Source of the DNA: Methylocystis rosea
GTDB lineage: Bacteria; Pseudomonadota; Alphaproteobacteria; Rhizobiales; Beijerinckiaceae
Length of the DNA: 64,000 bases
Direction: 5' to 3'
NCBI RefSeq assembly: GCF_003855495.1
Contig: NZ_CP034086.1
Span: forward strand, 1,649,501 to 1,713,500
Part shown: positions 17,342-25,499 of the stretch, in pieces
Position numbering within the stretch: the first letter of the stretch is position 1
Layout: each line of letters opens with the position of its first letter
Notes under the pieces: model-generated
Databases searched by the model: none
What the model saw: the letters and a program-made list of their open reading frames with translations, nothing else
Told to the model about the DNA's origin: nothing
Position numbers and translations under genes: made by a program

Positions 17342-18616
17342 TTAATAGATCGGGAACTTCGCGGTCAGCGTGTGAACCTTTTCCTTCACCGCGGCTTCCG
17401 TCGCGGCGTTGCCTTCTTCGCCCTGCGAGGAGAGGCCGTCGAGCACTTCGACGATCATCTGCCCGACCTGTTTGAACTCGTTCTGGCCAAAGCCGCGCGA
17501 GGTCGCCGCAGGCGAGCCGAGACGAATGCCGGAGGTGACGAAGGGCTTTTCCGGATCGAAGGGAATGCCGTTCTTGTTGCAGGTGATGTGCGCGCGGCCA
17601 AGCGCGGCTTCCGCCGCCTTGCCGGTGATCTTCTTGGGACGCAGATCGACGAGCATCAGATGATTGTCGGTGCCGCCCGAGACGATCGCGAGACCCGCGT
17701 CGACGAGCGTCTGCGCGAGCATTTGCGCATTGTCCTTGACCTGCTGCTGATAGGTCTTGAACTGCGGGGTCAGCGCCTCGCCGAACGCCACGGCCTTTCC
17801 GGCGATGACATGCATCAGCGGACCGCCCTGCAGGCCGGGGAAGACCGCCGAGTTGATCTTCTTGGCGATGGCCTCGTCGTTCGTCAGCACCATGCCGCCA
17901 CGCGGACCGCGCAGCGTCTTATGCGTGGTGGTGGTGACGACATGCGCATGCGGCAGCGGCGACGGATGAAGACCCGCAGCGACCAGACCGGCGAAATGCG
18001 CCATGTCCACCATGAAATAGGCGCCAACGCTGTCGGCGATCTTGCGGAAGCCTTCGAAGTCCCAGATGCGGGAATAGCCGGAGCCGCCCGCGATGATGAG
18101 CTTCGGCTTATGCTCCTTGGCGAGCGCGGCGACCTGCTCCATGTCGATCCGCTGATCGTCCTTGCGCACCGTATAGCTCACCGGCTTGAACCAGCGGCCG
18201 GAGACATTGACCGGCGACCCATGCGTCAGATGACCGCCGGCGGCGAGATCCAGCCCCATGAAGACGTCGCCCGGCTGAAGAAGCGCGAGGAACACCGCCT
18301 GATTGGCCTGCGAGCCGGAGTTGGGCTGAACATTGGCGAAGCCGCAGTCAAACAGCTTCTTGGCGCGGTCGATCGCGAGATTTTCGGCGATGTCGACGAA
18401 TTGGCAGCCGCCGTAATAGCGCTTTCCCGGATAGCCCTCGGCGTATTTGTTGGTGAGAACCGAGCCCTGGGCCTCCAACACCGCCTTTGAGACAATGTTC
18501 TCCGACGCGATCAGTTCGATCTCGTGCCTCTGGCGGCCGAGTTCGAGTTCGATCGCCTTCGCGATTTCCGGATCGGAAGCGCTGAGGGAGGCGGTGAAGA
18601 AACCGGATTGGCTCAT
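17342..18616 (-). CDS. glyA: Serine hydroxymethyltransferase
   Basis: This 424-residue PLP enzyme interconverts serine and glycine with tetrahydrofolate one-carbon units. In a serine-cycle methylotroph it would also carry formaldehyde-derived carbon into assimilation (inference). The internal aldimine lysine is K233 within [14 protein letters not shown], and the N-terminal [10 protein letters not shown] and [15 protein letters not shown] blocks are canonical. A terminator-like hairpin with a T run lies in the leader 35 bases upstream of the start, described separately. The downstream spacer before nrdR is a palindromic repeat. Confidence 0.98.
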   Translation of the reverse strand: MSQSGFFTASLSASDPEIAKAIELELGRQRHEIELIASENIVSKAVLEAQGSVLTNKYAEGYPGKRYYGGCQFVDIAENLAIDRAKKLFDCGFANVQPNSGSQANQAVFLALLQPGDVFMGLDLAAGGHLTHGSPVNVSGRWFKPVSYTVRKDDQRIDMEQVAALAKEHKPKLIIAGGSGYSRIWDFEGFRKIADSVGAYFMVDMAHFAGLVAAGLHPSPLPHAHVVTTTTHKTLRGPRGGMVLTNDEAIAKKINSAVFPGLQGGPLMHVIAGKAVAFGEALTPQFKTYQQQVKDNAQMLAQTLVDAGLAIVSGGTDNHLMLVDLRPKKITGKAAEAALGRAHITCNKNGIPFDPEKPFVTSGIRLGSPAATSRGFGQNEFKQVGQMIVEVLDGLSSQGEEGNAATEAAVKEKVHTLTAKFPIY

Positions 18617-18650
18617 TGGAATGGACCTCTATGCCTAACGGCGCTGAACG

Positions 18651-18765
18651 AAAACAAAAACCGGCTCCCGGTCTTAATCGGCGAAGCCGGTCCCTAGGAC
18701 GCGCATCGTGAGACGCGTCGCTTATCACGGCGAAGCCGCGACGGGAAGAGCGGCCGTCGTCGCGG
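18651..18765 (-). promoter_or_regulatory. Structured glyA leader ending in a terminator-like hairpin (attenuator candidate)
   Basis: On the minus strand three stems are seen in order: CCGCGACG/CGTCGCGG (18765-18758 with 18743-18736), GACGCG/CGCGTC (18719-18714 with 18703-18698), and ACCGGCT/AGCCGGT (18691-18685 with 18666-18660). The last is followed at once by TTTTTGTTTT. No minus-strand gene lies upstream; the next gene is divergent. The hairpin therefore cannot end another gene's transcript and is best read as a conditional terminator of glyA. I could not match it to a known riboswitch class. Confidence 0.6.
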
Positions 18766-18946
18766 TCTAAGGCCACGCCAAGTCTCGCGCGGGCTTCGTC
18801 AGCCCAGTTTTGTTGTGGGGGCTTTGGGTGGGCCGCGCAAGCTTCGCGCGCCAGCGTCTCCGTTTCCTGAAGCGCCAAAATGACGCATGCTGCGCTCGCC
18901 TAAATAGCCAGAAATAACGCGTTGCCGCGTCGCCATATTTTCGCTT

Positions 18947-18984
18947 CAAACGAGCGTTTGAATTTCAATCAGTCGTTTTAAACG
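18947..18984. promoter_or_regulatory. Two palindromic sites, probable TetR-family operator
   Basis: CAAACG-AG-CGTTTG at 18947-18960 is a perfect inverted repeat. A related CGTTT-T-AAACG lies at 18974-18984, just before the ribosome-binding site of the gene at 18995. Both use the same AAACG/CGTTT half-site. The TetR gene at 19614 lies in the same transcription unit, so autorepression is the simplest reading. The region is also the divergent promoter area for glyA. Confidence 0.55.
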
Positions 18985-18994
18985 GAGGTTCGTC

Positions 18995-19603
18995 ATGAGC
19001 GATCATCTGGAAACAAAATTCGCGGCGCTTAGCGCCAAGTCACGGAGGTTGCTCATCGATGCTGCGGTCTGCTTCGTCGCGACCTGGCTCATCGCTTTCC
19101 TGCCGCCGCAATGGAAGAATGGCGAAGCGCTGAAGGAAATCGCTTTCACGACCGACCCGGTGAGCGGCAAAATCATCGACCGGATCGCTTCCGCGGAGAC
19201 GGAGCGCCCATCCTTGAAGTTGAAAAACGCTTCGCCGGCTCCGGCGCTGTTCGCCGTCTATCCGCAGGAGCGCATCTCGGATTGGTCAACCGAAGCCGCC
19301 GCTGAAAAGACGGAGACGATACCTGTCAGGCCGACGAAAGTCGTCGCTCTGCGCAAGTCGTCTCCGGAAAAGAGAACCGCTGTCGAGTCGACGCCGCCGG
19401 CGCTCCCGACCACCAACGCCGAGCCGCCCGCCTCTCCCCAGACAGTGGGCGAGACCGCGGAGCAACAGGAACGGAGTTTGTTGGCCAGGCTCGACCCGAT
19501 AGGGCTCTCATCCAAACTGGCTCCGCTCGGCCGCAAGGCGTGGAATAGCGCGACGTCGCTCGGCGGCGCAGTGACTAGCCTCGTCAACCTGTATCCTTTT
19601 TGA
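18995..19603 (+). CDS. Hypothetical single-pass membrane protein, 202 aa
   Basis: I do not recognise this family. One transmembrane helix is visible near the N-terminus (LLIDAAVCFVATWLIAFLPP, about residues 20-39). A long polar region follows, rich in Pro, Thr, Ala and Glu (about 60-160), and then a C-terminal segment around LLARLDPIGLSSKLAPLG. The likely topology is an inner-membrane anchor with a periplasmic tail. A GGAGG site is 7 bases before the ATG. It precedes the TetR gene by only 10 bases, and two palindromes lie in its promoter, so it is probably the regulated partner of that repressor. Confidence 0.7.
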   Translation: MSDHLETKFAALSAKSRRLLIDAAVCFVATWLIAFLPPQWKNGEALKEIAFTTDPVSGKIIDRIASAETERPSLKLKNASPAPALFAVYPQERISDWSTEAAAEKTETIPVRPTKVVALRKSSPEKRTAVESTPPALPTTNAEPPASPQTVGETAEQQERSLLARLDPIGLSSKLAPLGRKAWNSATSLGGAVTSLVNLYPF

Positions 19604-19613
19604 GGATGATGCC

Positions 19614-20261
19614 TTGAGTAATCTGGATCAGGCGCGCGTCGCGTCTCGCTCGACGGAAACGACGCGCGCCGCGCTCATCAAAGCGGCGACGTCGGTCTTC
19701 GCGGAATATGGGTATGACGGCGGCTCGGTGCGGCTCATCACCCAAAGGGCGATGGCCAACCAAGCGGCCGTCAATTACCACTTCGGCGGCAAGGACGGAC
19801 TTTATCGCGAAGTGCTGATCGCTGCGACGCGGGCCTTCGAAGAGAATGCGTTCTTGGACCCCGAAGAGCTCGATGCGCTTTCGCCTGAGGACGCGCTCCG
19901 GCGTTATCTGCATCAATTTCTGCTGCCGCTCGTCAAGCGCGATCGCGTCAGCCGCTTTCTGCGCATCTTCGCCTGGGAAAGCGTGCAGCCAAGTGAGGTC
20001 TTCAGCGCCTTCATCGCGCATTCGCCGCCCCGCATCTTTCGTTTGGCGGAACGGGTCGTGCGGCGGTTCCTGCCGCAAGACGCCTCTGCGGAGACCGTCA
20101 CATTCGCGATGCTGTGGCTTGCCCAGCAGCCGATGTTCTTCGTGCGAGACGCGGAGCGGCTGGCGCAGCCGCCCTTCTCGCTCAAATTCGACGAAGACGC
20201 GCTCGAGCGGCTCGTCGACACGCTGGCGGGCTTAAGTCTTCGTGGACTCGCCGGAGTCTAA
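19614..20261 (+). CDS. TetR/AcrR family transcriptional regulator
   Basis: This 215-residue regulator has an N-terminal TetR helix-turn-helix (about residues 15-60: AALIKAATSVFAEYGYDGGSVRLITQRAM, then NQAAVNYHFGGKDGLYREVL). The C-terminal half is a CecR/DUF1956-like ligand-binding domain, judged from the RYLHQFLLPLVKRDRVSRFLRIFAWE segment. The only fitting start is TTG at 19614, with GAGG about 8 bases before it. It follows the membrane protein gene after 10 bases and a 47-residue protein gene comes next. Confidence 0.88.
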   Translation: MSNLDQARVASRSTETTRAALIKAATSVFAEYGYDGGSVRLITQRAMANQAAVNYHFGGKDGLYREVLIAATRAFEENAFLDPEELDALSPEDALRRYLHQFLLPLVKRDRVSRFLRIFAWESVQPSEVFSAFIAHSPPRIFRLAERVVRRFLPQDASAETVTFAMLWLAQQPMFFVRDAERLAQPPFSLKFDEDALERLVDTLAGLSLRGLAGV

Positions 20262-20310
20262 ACCTGACCAATCGCTCCCGTCCGCTCGCGGTGCGTCTTA
20301 GGGAACAAAC

Positions 20311-20454
20311 ATGACAGCTCTGCTGCACAGCAATTATTTCTCCGCGGTCCTGACCGAGACCCAAAAGGCCCTGGAGTTCTCCGCAAACGTCCTCATTCTC
20401 GCGGCGACCGTGGCGCTCGTCGGGGCGTTCTTGGCGCTGATCAAGGGCGCCTAG
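20311..20454 (+). CDS. Small membrane protein, 47 aa
   Basis: This is a 47-residue frame with a hydrophobic helix at the C-terminal half (FSANVLILAATVALVGAFLALIKGA). An AGGGA site is about 7 bases before the ATG. It is 49 bases downstream of the TetR gene and on the same strand. I know no family for it. Support comes from the ribosome-binding site, the clean helix and its position in the apparent operon, not from homology. Confidence 0.5.
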   Translation: MTALLHSNYFSAVLTETQKALEFSANVLILAATVALVGAFLALIKGA

Positions 20455-20539
20455 CCCTTTGCGCCGGCCGGGCGCCGCGTTCTTGTCGTCGTCGCGCAAA
20501 CAAGGCATGTTTCAACTCGCCCCAAGCAACACATGGGTG

Positions 20540-20890
20540 ATGAAAGTGAACATTGCAGCGGCGTTGTTAGCGGTTGCGACCGCCTCGGTTTTTGCAAATT
20601 CGGCGCAAGCGAAGCCTTTGACGCTGCTCTGCCGCCATAGCGACAATCTCTATGCAGCCCCCTATATGGTGGCCTATTCCCCGATCAGTTCGACGCTCGC
20701 GATCGTGGACGATGGACGAACCGACGCATACGCCGTCGAAGACGTTGCAAAAGAGAACGGGGGATACGTCATTCAGGCCTATGGCAAGCTGCTGAACGCG
20801 CACATTACGCTGATCACTTCGCTTCCGAGGCAGATCCTTTATTCGGGCGCCTTCACCAACGACGTCTTCGCGATCGATTACTGCAGGTGA
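20540..20890 (+). CDS. Hypothetical secreted protein, 116 aa
   Basis: The start at MKVNIAAALLAVATASVFA gives a clear Sec signal peptide with a likely cleavage after NSAQA. The mature part is about 92 residues, beta-rich, with cysteines in LLCRH and at the end in DYCR that could form a disulfide. Upstream in-frame Met codons would only add a polar leader before the signal. No family is recognised. It is the last plus-strand gene before convergent prfC. Confidence 0.7.
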   Translation: MKVNIAAALLAVATASVFANSAQAKPLTLLCRHSDNLYAAPYMVAYSPISSTLAIVDDGRTDAYAVEDVAKENGGYVIQAYGKLLNAHITLITSLPRQILYSGAFTNDVFAIDYCR

Positions 20891-20918
20891 GCGGTTTTTC
20901 TTCGCCGCTGTTGGCGGC

Positions 20919-22502
20919 CTACGCCGCCCGCTTCTGATAGTCCTTCACATCCGAGAATGTGATCGCCGGATTGCGTTCGGCGTCATAATTGAGCTGGAAC
21001 GCCGACGAACTCATGAACACCGGCGACCCGTCGAGATCGTCGGCGATGCTGGAGCCGTTCGAATCGATGAAGCTCTTCAGCTTCGCCGGCTCGTCCGAGG
21101 CGATCCAACGGCAAACGGTAAAGCGCGGCTGTTCATAGCGCGTCTGCAATCCATATTCCCCCTCGAGCCGCGTCGCCAGCACGTCGAGCTGCAGCGCGCC
21201 GACGACGCCGACAATCGCGCCCGAGCCGTCGTGCGGCGTGAAGACCTGCACGACGCCCTCTTCCGCAAGCTGCTGCAAGGCTTCACGCAGCTTCTTCGCC
21301 TTCATGGCGTCGCCGATCAGAATGCGGCGCAGAATTTCCGGCGCGAAGCTCGGCACGCCGCGAAAGACGATCTCCTCGCCCTCGGTCAGCGTGTCGCCGA
21401 TGCGCAGTTGGCCGTGGTTGGGCAGACCGACAACGTCGCCGGCATATGCTTCGTCGGCGATCGAGCGGTCGCGCGCAAAGAAGAACTGCGGCGCATTAAT
21501 CGGAATATTCTTGCCGGTGCGAATGAGCTTCGCCTTCATGCCGCGCGTGAGCCGACCCGAGCAGACGCGCATGAAGGCGATGCGATCGCGATGGTTGGGG
21601 TCCATATTCGCCTGGATCTTGAAGACGAAGCCGGTCATCTTCGGCTCCTTCGCCTCGACGAGGCGCTTGTCGGCCTCCTGCGCGCGCGGGCTTGGCGCAT
21701 ACTCGGCCATGGCGTCGATCAGATCGCGAACGCCAAAGTTGCGCAGCGCGCTGCCGAAGAAGACGGGCGTCAGATGGCCCTCGCGGAAGGCCGAAAGATC
21801 GAAGGGCTTGTTGCCTTCTTCGGCAAGCATCGCCTCCTCCCGCCATGCATCCGCGCCGTTCGGCAAAAGCGTGTCGAAGAGCCGATCGTCGAGGCCGCTG
21901 GTTTGCAGCAGCTCGGCGTCCTCATCGATCCGGCGCACGGTTTTCGTCGCGAAGCGGTAGGTGCCGGCGAAGCTTCTGCCCGAACCGATCGGCCAGGTGA
22001 TCGGCGTCGCGTCGAGCGCGAGAGTTTTCTCGATTTCATCGAGCAGATCGAACGGGTCGCGCGCCTCGCGGTCGAGTTTGTTGATGAAGGTGACGATCGG
22101 AATGTCGCGCAGGCGGCAGACTTCAAAGAGCTTCCGCGTGCGCGCCTCGATGCCTTTGGCGGCGTCGATCACCATCACCGCGGCGTCGACGGCGGACAGC
22201 GTGCGGTAGGTGTCTTCCGAAAAGTCCTCGTGGCCCGGCGTATCCAAGAGATTGAAGACGCAACCGCCGTATTCGAAGGTCATGACCGAGGTGACGACCG
22301 AGATTCCGCGCTCGCGCTCGATGCTCATCCAGTCCGAACGCGTCTGCTGAGCGTTGCGCTTGGCCTTGACGGCGCCCGCAAGCTGAATCGCGCCGCCGAA
22401 AAGCAGCAGCTTTTCGGTGAGCGTCGTCTTGCCGGCGTCGGGATGCGAGATGATCGCGAAGGTGCGGCGGCGTGAAACGGGGTCGTTGGCGGGGGTTGTC
22501 AA
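20919..22502 (-). CDS. prfC: Peptide chain release factor 3
   Basis: This 527-residue translational GTPase recycles release factors 1 and 2 from the terminated ribosome. G1 is SHPDAGKTTLTE, the switch region carries RGISVVTSVMTF, G3 is DTPGHEDFS and G4 is NKLDREARD. These features and the length separate it from EF-G. The start appears to be TTG at 22502, because no ATG or GTG occurs between the in-frame upstream region and the P-loop. The convergent spacer with the secreted protein gene is 28 bases. Confidence 0.96.
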   Translation of the reverse strand: MTTPANDPVSRRRTFAIISHPDAGKTTLTEKLLLFGGAIQLAGAVKAKRNAQQTRSDWMSIERERGISVVTSVMTFEYGGCVFNLLDTPGHEDFSEDTYRTLSAVDAAVMVIDAAKGIEARTRKLFEVCRLRDIPIVTFINKLDREARDPFDLLDEIEKTLALDATPITWPIGSGRSFAGTYRFATKTVRRIDEDAELLQTSGLDDRLFDTLLPNGADAWREEAMLAEEGNKPFDLSAFREGHLTPVFFGSALRNFGVRDLIDAMAEYAPSPRAQEADKRLVEAKEPKMTGFVFKIQANMDPNHRDRIAFMRVCSGRLTRGMKAKLIRTGKNIPINAPQFFFARDRSIADEAYAGDVVGLPNHGQLRIGDTLTEGEEIVFRGVPSFAPEILRRILIGDAMKAKKLREALQQLAEEGVVQVFTPHDGSGAIVGVVGALQLDVLATRLEGEYGLQTRYEQPRFTVCRWIASDEPAKLKSFIDSNGSSIADDLDGSPVFMSSSAFQLNYDAERNPAITFSDVKDYQKRAA

Positions 22503-22615
22503 TGCACTGTCGATTGTGAGGGAAACGCTTGAAGACGACTTAATGGCAAGCGAGGCTCACTGCAATCTTGCTTCATCAAAGGCCGAGGCATCATCGCCCG
22601 CCGCCAAGCGCGCCT

Positions 22616-23206
22616 TCAGGCAAAATCCTCCGCAAGCGATGCGCGCGTCGCTTCCGACAAGACAGCCATATGGCTGTAGTTGGGATGCGCCAGGCCCAAA
22701 ATCACGCGCGTGTTCGGCTCTCTGAACGCCGCAATCTGCGCCTTCGTGAAGGGGAAGTGCACGAATTGCACGCTGCTCGCCTTGCCTTCAGCCGTGGTGC
22801 GATCCTGATCCTGCTCGGCCTTGCCGGCGACGCGCTCGCCGCCGACTTCGATGGAGGCCGTCTCTTCCACGCCGCCGAGTTGCGCCAATACGCGGGCCCG
22901 CCGCAACGCGTCGTCGATCTCGATCATGAACGTCGCGACGAGCTCATCACCCTTTGGAATCAGCGGATTATATGCCGCAAGCTCGTCCGTGATCTGCGCC
23001 TCGCCGCCTTTTTCGATGTGCAGCATCTCCTGCACCTGCAACCACATCGTATCGAAATTCTCGAAGTAGAAGGTGACGTAAGGGCCGACCTCAACCCGGC
23101 GATGCCGCTTGAGCGCCGTGATGCGCTTGCGATGTTCCGCCCGGTCCTTGGCGTATTCCGCCCAGGGAAGAATATCGGCGGCGGTGAGTTGGTGACGATC
23201 TGTCAT
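22616..23206 (-). CDS. DUF3501 family protein
   Basis: This 196-residue protein has the DUF3501 pattern: LTAADILPWAEYAKDRAEHR near the start, VGPYVTFYFENFDTMWLQVQEMLHIE in the middle, and a C-terminal segment with VQFVHFPFTKAQI and HPNYSHMAVLSE. The family has no proven function. It is the third gene of a rubrerythrin, Fe-S protein, DUF3501 series on the minus strand. That arrangement suggests a role in an iron-linked redox or peroxide-handling process (inference). A palindromic repeat separates it from the Fe-S gene. Confidence 0.88.
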   Translation of the reverse strand: MTDRHQLTAADILPWAEYAKDRAEHRKRITALKRHRRVEVGPYVTFYFENFDTMWLQVQEMLHIEKGGEAQITDELAAYNPLIPKGDELVATFMIEIDDALRRARVLAQLGGVEETASIEVGGERVAGKAEQDQDRTTAEGKASSVQFVHFPFTKAQIAAFREPNTRVILGLAHPNYSHMAVLSEATRASLAEDFA

Positions 23207-23225
23207 GAAGCGCCTCGCATCTAAC

Positions 23226-23350
23226 ACCCTCCCCTTGAGGGGGAGGGTCGAAGCGCGAAGCGCTTCGGGTGGGGTGACTACAACGAAAACGAGGGGCGGG
23301 CCACCCCACCCCGCGCCTTCGGCGCGACCCTCCCCCTCAAGGGGAGGGTA
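23226..23350. repeat. Paired palindromic repeat, CCCTCCCC type
   Basis: An ACCCTCCCCTTGAGGGGGAGGGT hairpin is followed by AAGCGCGAAGCGCTT and GGGTGGGGTG. After about 30 bases a mirrored half follows: CCACCCCACCCC, GCGCCTTCGGCGC, and ACCCTCCCCCTCAAGGGGAGGGT. The layout equals that of the 17194 element, but the sequence is a distinct subfamily. It lies between the Fe-S and DUF3501 genes. Confidence 0.85.
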
Positions 23351-23367
23351 AGGTTCGGGTCCAGCCG

Positions 23368-24714
23368 CTACGGGTTTGACAACCCATAAGCTCTCGCCAT
23401 CAGTACGATCGGATGGCCGACGCGTTCCGGCTTCGGCGCCTCGCCGCCTAGCGTCTCGATCTCCTGTTCGATATGCAGTCCGGCAAGCGGGCATTCGGAA
23501 ACGACGTGCTTCTTGTTGGCGTTCTGCAACTGCCGCGCGGCGGGCTTGCCCACCTTCATCGCCGTTTCGAAATTGCCCTTCTTGTAGCCCCAGGCGCCGC
23601 CATGACCCGAGCAGCGCTCGACCACGGCCACATCGGCTTCAGGGATCAGCGCAAGCAGCTCGGCGCCTTTCTGGCCGATGTTCTGCGCGCGCGAATGACA
23701 GGACACATGGAAGGCGACGCCGCCATCGAGCGGCGCCATGCCTTCGGCCAGCCCCTCTTTGCGCGCGATGTCGACGACATATTCGGAAAGGTCGAATGTC
23801 GCCTCAGCCAAACGCTTGACGCTTTGGTCTTCCGGCAGAATCAGCGGCCATTCGAATTTCAGCATCAGCGCGCAGGACGGCACGGGCGCGACAATGTCGT
23901 AGCCCTGGTCGATGTAAGGCGCGAAAGCCGCGGCGACCGTGCGCGCCGCCTCCGCCACGTCGTCGAGCATCCCCTGTTCGAGCTTCGGCATGCCGCAGCA
24001 GGCCGGGTGCACGACTTTGGTCTGGACGCCGTTCCTCGCGAGCACGGCGAGCGCCGACATGCCGATCGACGTATCGTTGTAGTCGCCGTAGCAGGTGGCG
24101 TAGAGCACCGCCTTGCGCGCCTTGGCCGGCGCCGACTCGTCGCGCATCGGCGGATGCGCGGCGGCCTGCGCTTCAAGCGTCTTGCTGGCGTATTTTGGCA
24201 GCTCGGCGTTGCGATCGACGCCCGCGACTTTTTCCTCGAGGCCGCGCATCATTGCGTTGTCGCGGCGCGTCGCCCAATTGGCCGCGCCTGAGATCAGCGT
24301 CGCCCATCGGCCGTAGCGGTCAGTATCGGCAAGCGCGCGATCGACCGCAGGCACGCCGTTCTTCTTCGCTTCGACCGCGCGATAGCGCAGGATCAGATGC
24401 GGAAAGTCGATGTTGAATTCATGTGGCGGCACATAGGGGCACTTCGACATGAAACACATGTCGCAGAGGGTGCAGGCGTCGACGACCTGTTTGAAATCCG
24501 CGCTCGCGACGGTGTCGAGCTCGCCGCTTTTGGATTCGTCGATGAGATCGAACAGCCGCGGGAAGGAGTCGCACAGATTGAAACAGCGCCGGCACGTATG
24601 ACAAATATCGAAAACCCGGCGCATTTCCGCGTCCAGCTTCGCATCGTCATAAAAATCGGCGCTGCGCCAATCCAGCGGATGCCGGATCGGAGCCTCGAGG
24701 CTGCCTTCTCTCAT
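23368..24714 (-). CDS. HdrD/GlpC-like (Fe-S)-binding oxidoreductase subunit
   Basis: This 448-residue protein has two [4Fe-4S] motifs (CHTCRRCFNLC at about 38-48, CTLCDMCFMSKCPY at about 81-94). Two cysteine-rich CCG-type domains follow, as in heterodisulfide reductase D and GlpC. The first is canonical (CYGD, then HPACCGMP). The second is degenerate, with ERCSGHGG in place of CCG, so only one complete cysteine-rich cluster site is expected. Partners for electron input or output are not in the window. It is encoded between rubrerythrin and DUF3501. Confidence 0.88.
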   Translation of the reverse strand: MREGSLEAPIRHPLDWRSADFYDDAKLDAEMRRVFDICHTCRRCFNLCDSFPRLFDLIDESKSGELDTVASADFKQVVDACTLCDMCFMSKCPYVPPHEFNIDFPHLILRYRAVEAKKNGVPAVDRALADTDRYGRWATLISGAANWATRRDNAMMRGLEEKVAGVDRNAELPKYASKTLEAQAAAHPPMRDESAPAKARKAVLYATCYGDYNDTSIGMSALAVLARNGVQTKVVHPACCGMPKLEQGMLDDVAEAARTVAAAFAPYIDQGYDIVAPVPSCALMLKFEWPLILPEDQSVKRLAEATFDLSEYVVDIARKEGLAEGMAPLDGGVAFHVSCHSRAQNIGQKGAELLALIPEADVAVVERCSGHGGAWGYKKGNFETAMKVGKPAARQLQNANKKHVVSECPLAGLHIEQEIETLGGEAPKPERVGHPIVLMARAYGLSNP

Positions 24715-24735
24715 CTTTGTTGTTCCAAAACACGG

Positions 24736-24893
24736 TCGTCACGGCCGGGCTTGTCCCGGCCATCCACGCGGGGTGCGGAGCGGTCGCCGCACGACAGGGA
24801 TGCTGAAGCCCGCCGCTGGCGCGCGGGTCAGGCTTTGAGCCTTTCGCGGTCCCATCGCGTTGGATGGCCGGGTCAAGCCCGGCCACGACGCGA
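24736..24893. repeat. Inverted repeat with GGCCGGGC palindromes
   Basis: The left arm GGCCGGGCTTGTCCCGGCC is followed by ATCCACGCG. The right arm reads CGCGTTGGATGGCCGGG and then TCAAGCCCGGCC. Each arm is itself a hairpin and the two arms face each other about 100 bases apart. Translation of the arm gives the MAGLDPAIQ- or TSPAVT-like peptides often seen as spurious genes in alphaproteobacteria, a sign of a dispersed palindromic element. It separates the rubrerythrin and Fe-S genes. Confidence 0.8.
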
Positions 24894-24924
24894 AGGGAAC
24901 TCTTCTCAGCTAAGTCCGCTGTAC

Positions 24925-25344
24925 TTACTTCAGCTCGTCCAGGGCGCGCTGGAAGCGGCCGGCATGCGAACGCTCAGCCTTGGCAAGCGTCTCGAACCAG
25001 TCGGCGATCTCCTCGAAGCCCTCGTCGCGGGCCGAGCGCGCCATGCCGGGATACATGTCGGTATATTCGTGCGTTTCCCCGGCGACCGCGGCCTTGAGGT
25101 TATCGGCGGTCTTGCCGATCGGCAGGCCGGTCGCAGGATCGCCGACCGTCTCCAGGAACTCCAGATGGCCGTGGGCGTGGCCGGTCTCGCCTTCGGCGGT
25201 CGAGCGGAACACGGTGGCGACGTCATTGTAGCCCTCGACGTCGGCCTTTTGAGCGAAATAGAGATAGCGGCGATTCGCCTGCGATTCGCCGGCGAAAGCG
25301 GCCTTCAAATTTTCTTCGGTCTTGCTGCCCTTGAGCATAGCCAT
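24925..25344 (-). CDS. Rubrerythrin family protein lacking the rubredoxin domain
   Basis: This 139-residue ferritin-like four-helix protein has diiron ligand segments [29 protein letters not shown] and [10 protein letters not shown]. It has no cysteine, so the C-terminal rubredoxin module of classical rubrerythrin is absent and electrons must come from another protein. Rubrerythrins reduce hydrogen peroxide. A GGAGG site stands 7 bases before the ATG. The Fe-S gene next in line on the same strand is a plausible electron donor (inference). Confidence 0.93.
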   Translation of the reverse strand: MAMLKGSKTEENLKAAFAGESQANRRYLYFAQKADVEGYNDVATVFRSTAEGETGHAHGHLEFLETVGDPATGLPIGKTADNLKAAVAGETHEYTDMYPGMARSARDEGFEEIADWFETLAKAERSHAGRFQRALDELK

Positions 25345-25499
25345 TTTTTTGCCTCCGAGTATTCGAGTCGGCGCGGCCGTCAGGCCGCGACACAGGAATT
25401 AGAATAATTCAAAACTAGCTTCTGTCCAACCAAAATCCCGCGCGGCGACGTGGGGATTCGTCGCAGGCGCCCTGGAAGCGTTCGCGCGCGCGGTGCGCT

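Noticed and set aside
17372..18490. A 372-codon plus-strand frame opposite glyA
   Set aside because: Composition is Arg/Gly/His-rich with no motifs, and glyA on the other strand is unmistakable.
21231..22475. A 414-codon plus-strand frame opposite prfC
   Set aside because: Fully antisense to release factor 3 and without protein-like features.
24736..24893. Short protein frames reading MAGLDPAIQ-like peptides
   Set aside because: These are translations of palindromic repeat arms, a known source of spurious genes in this group.
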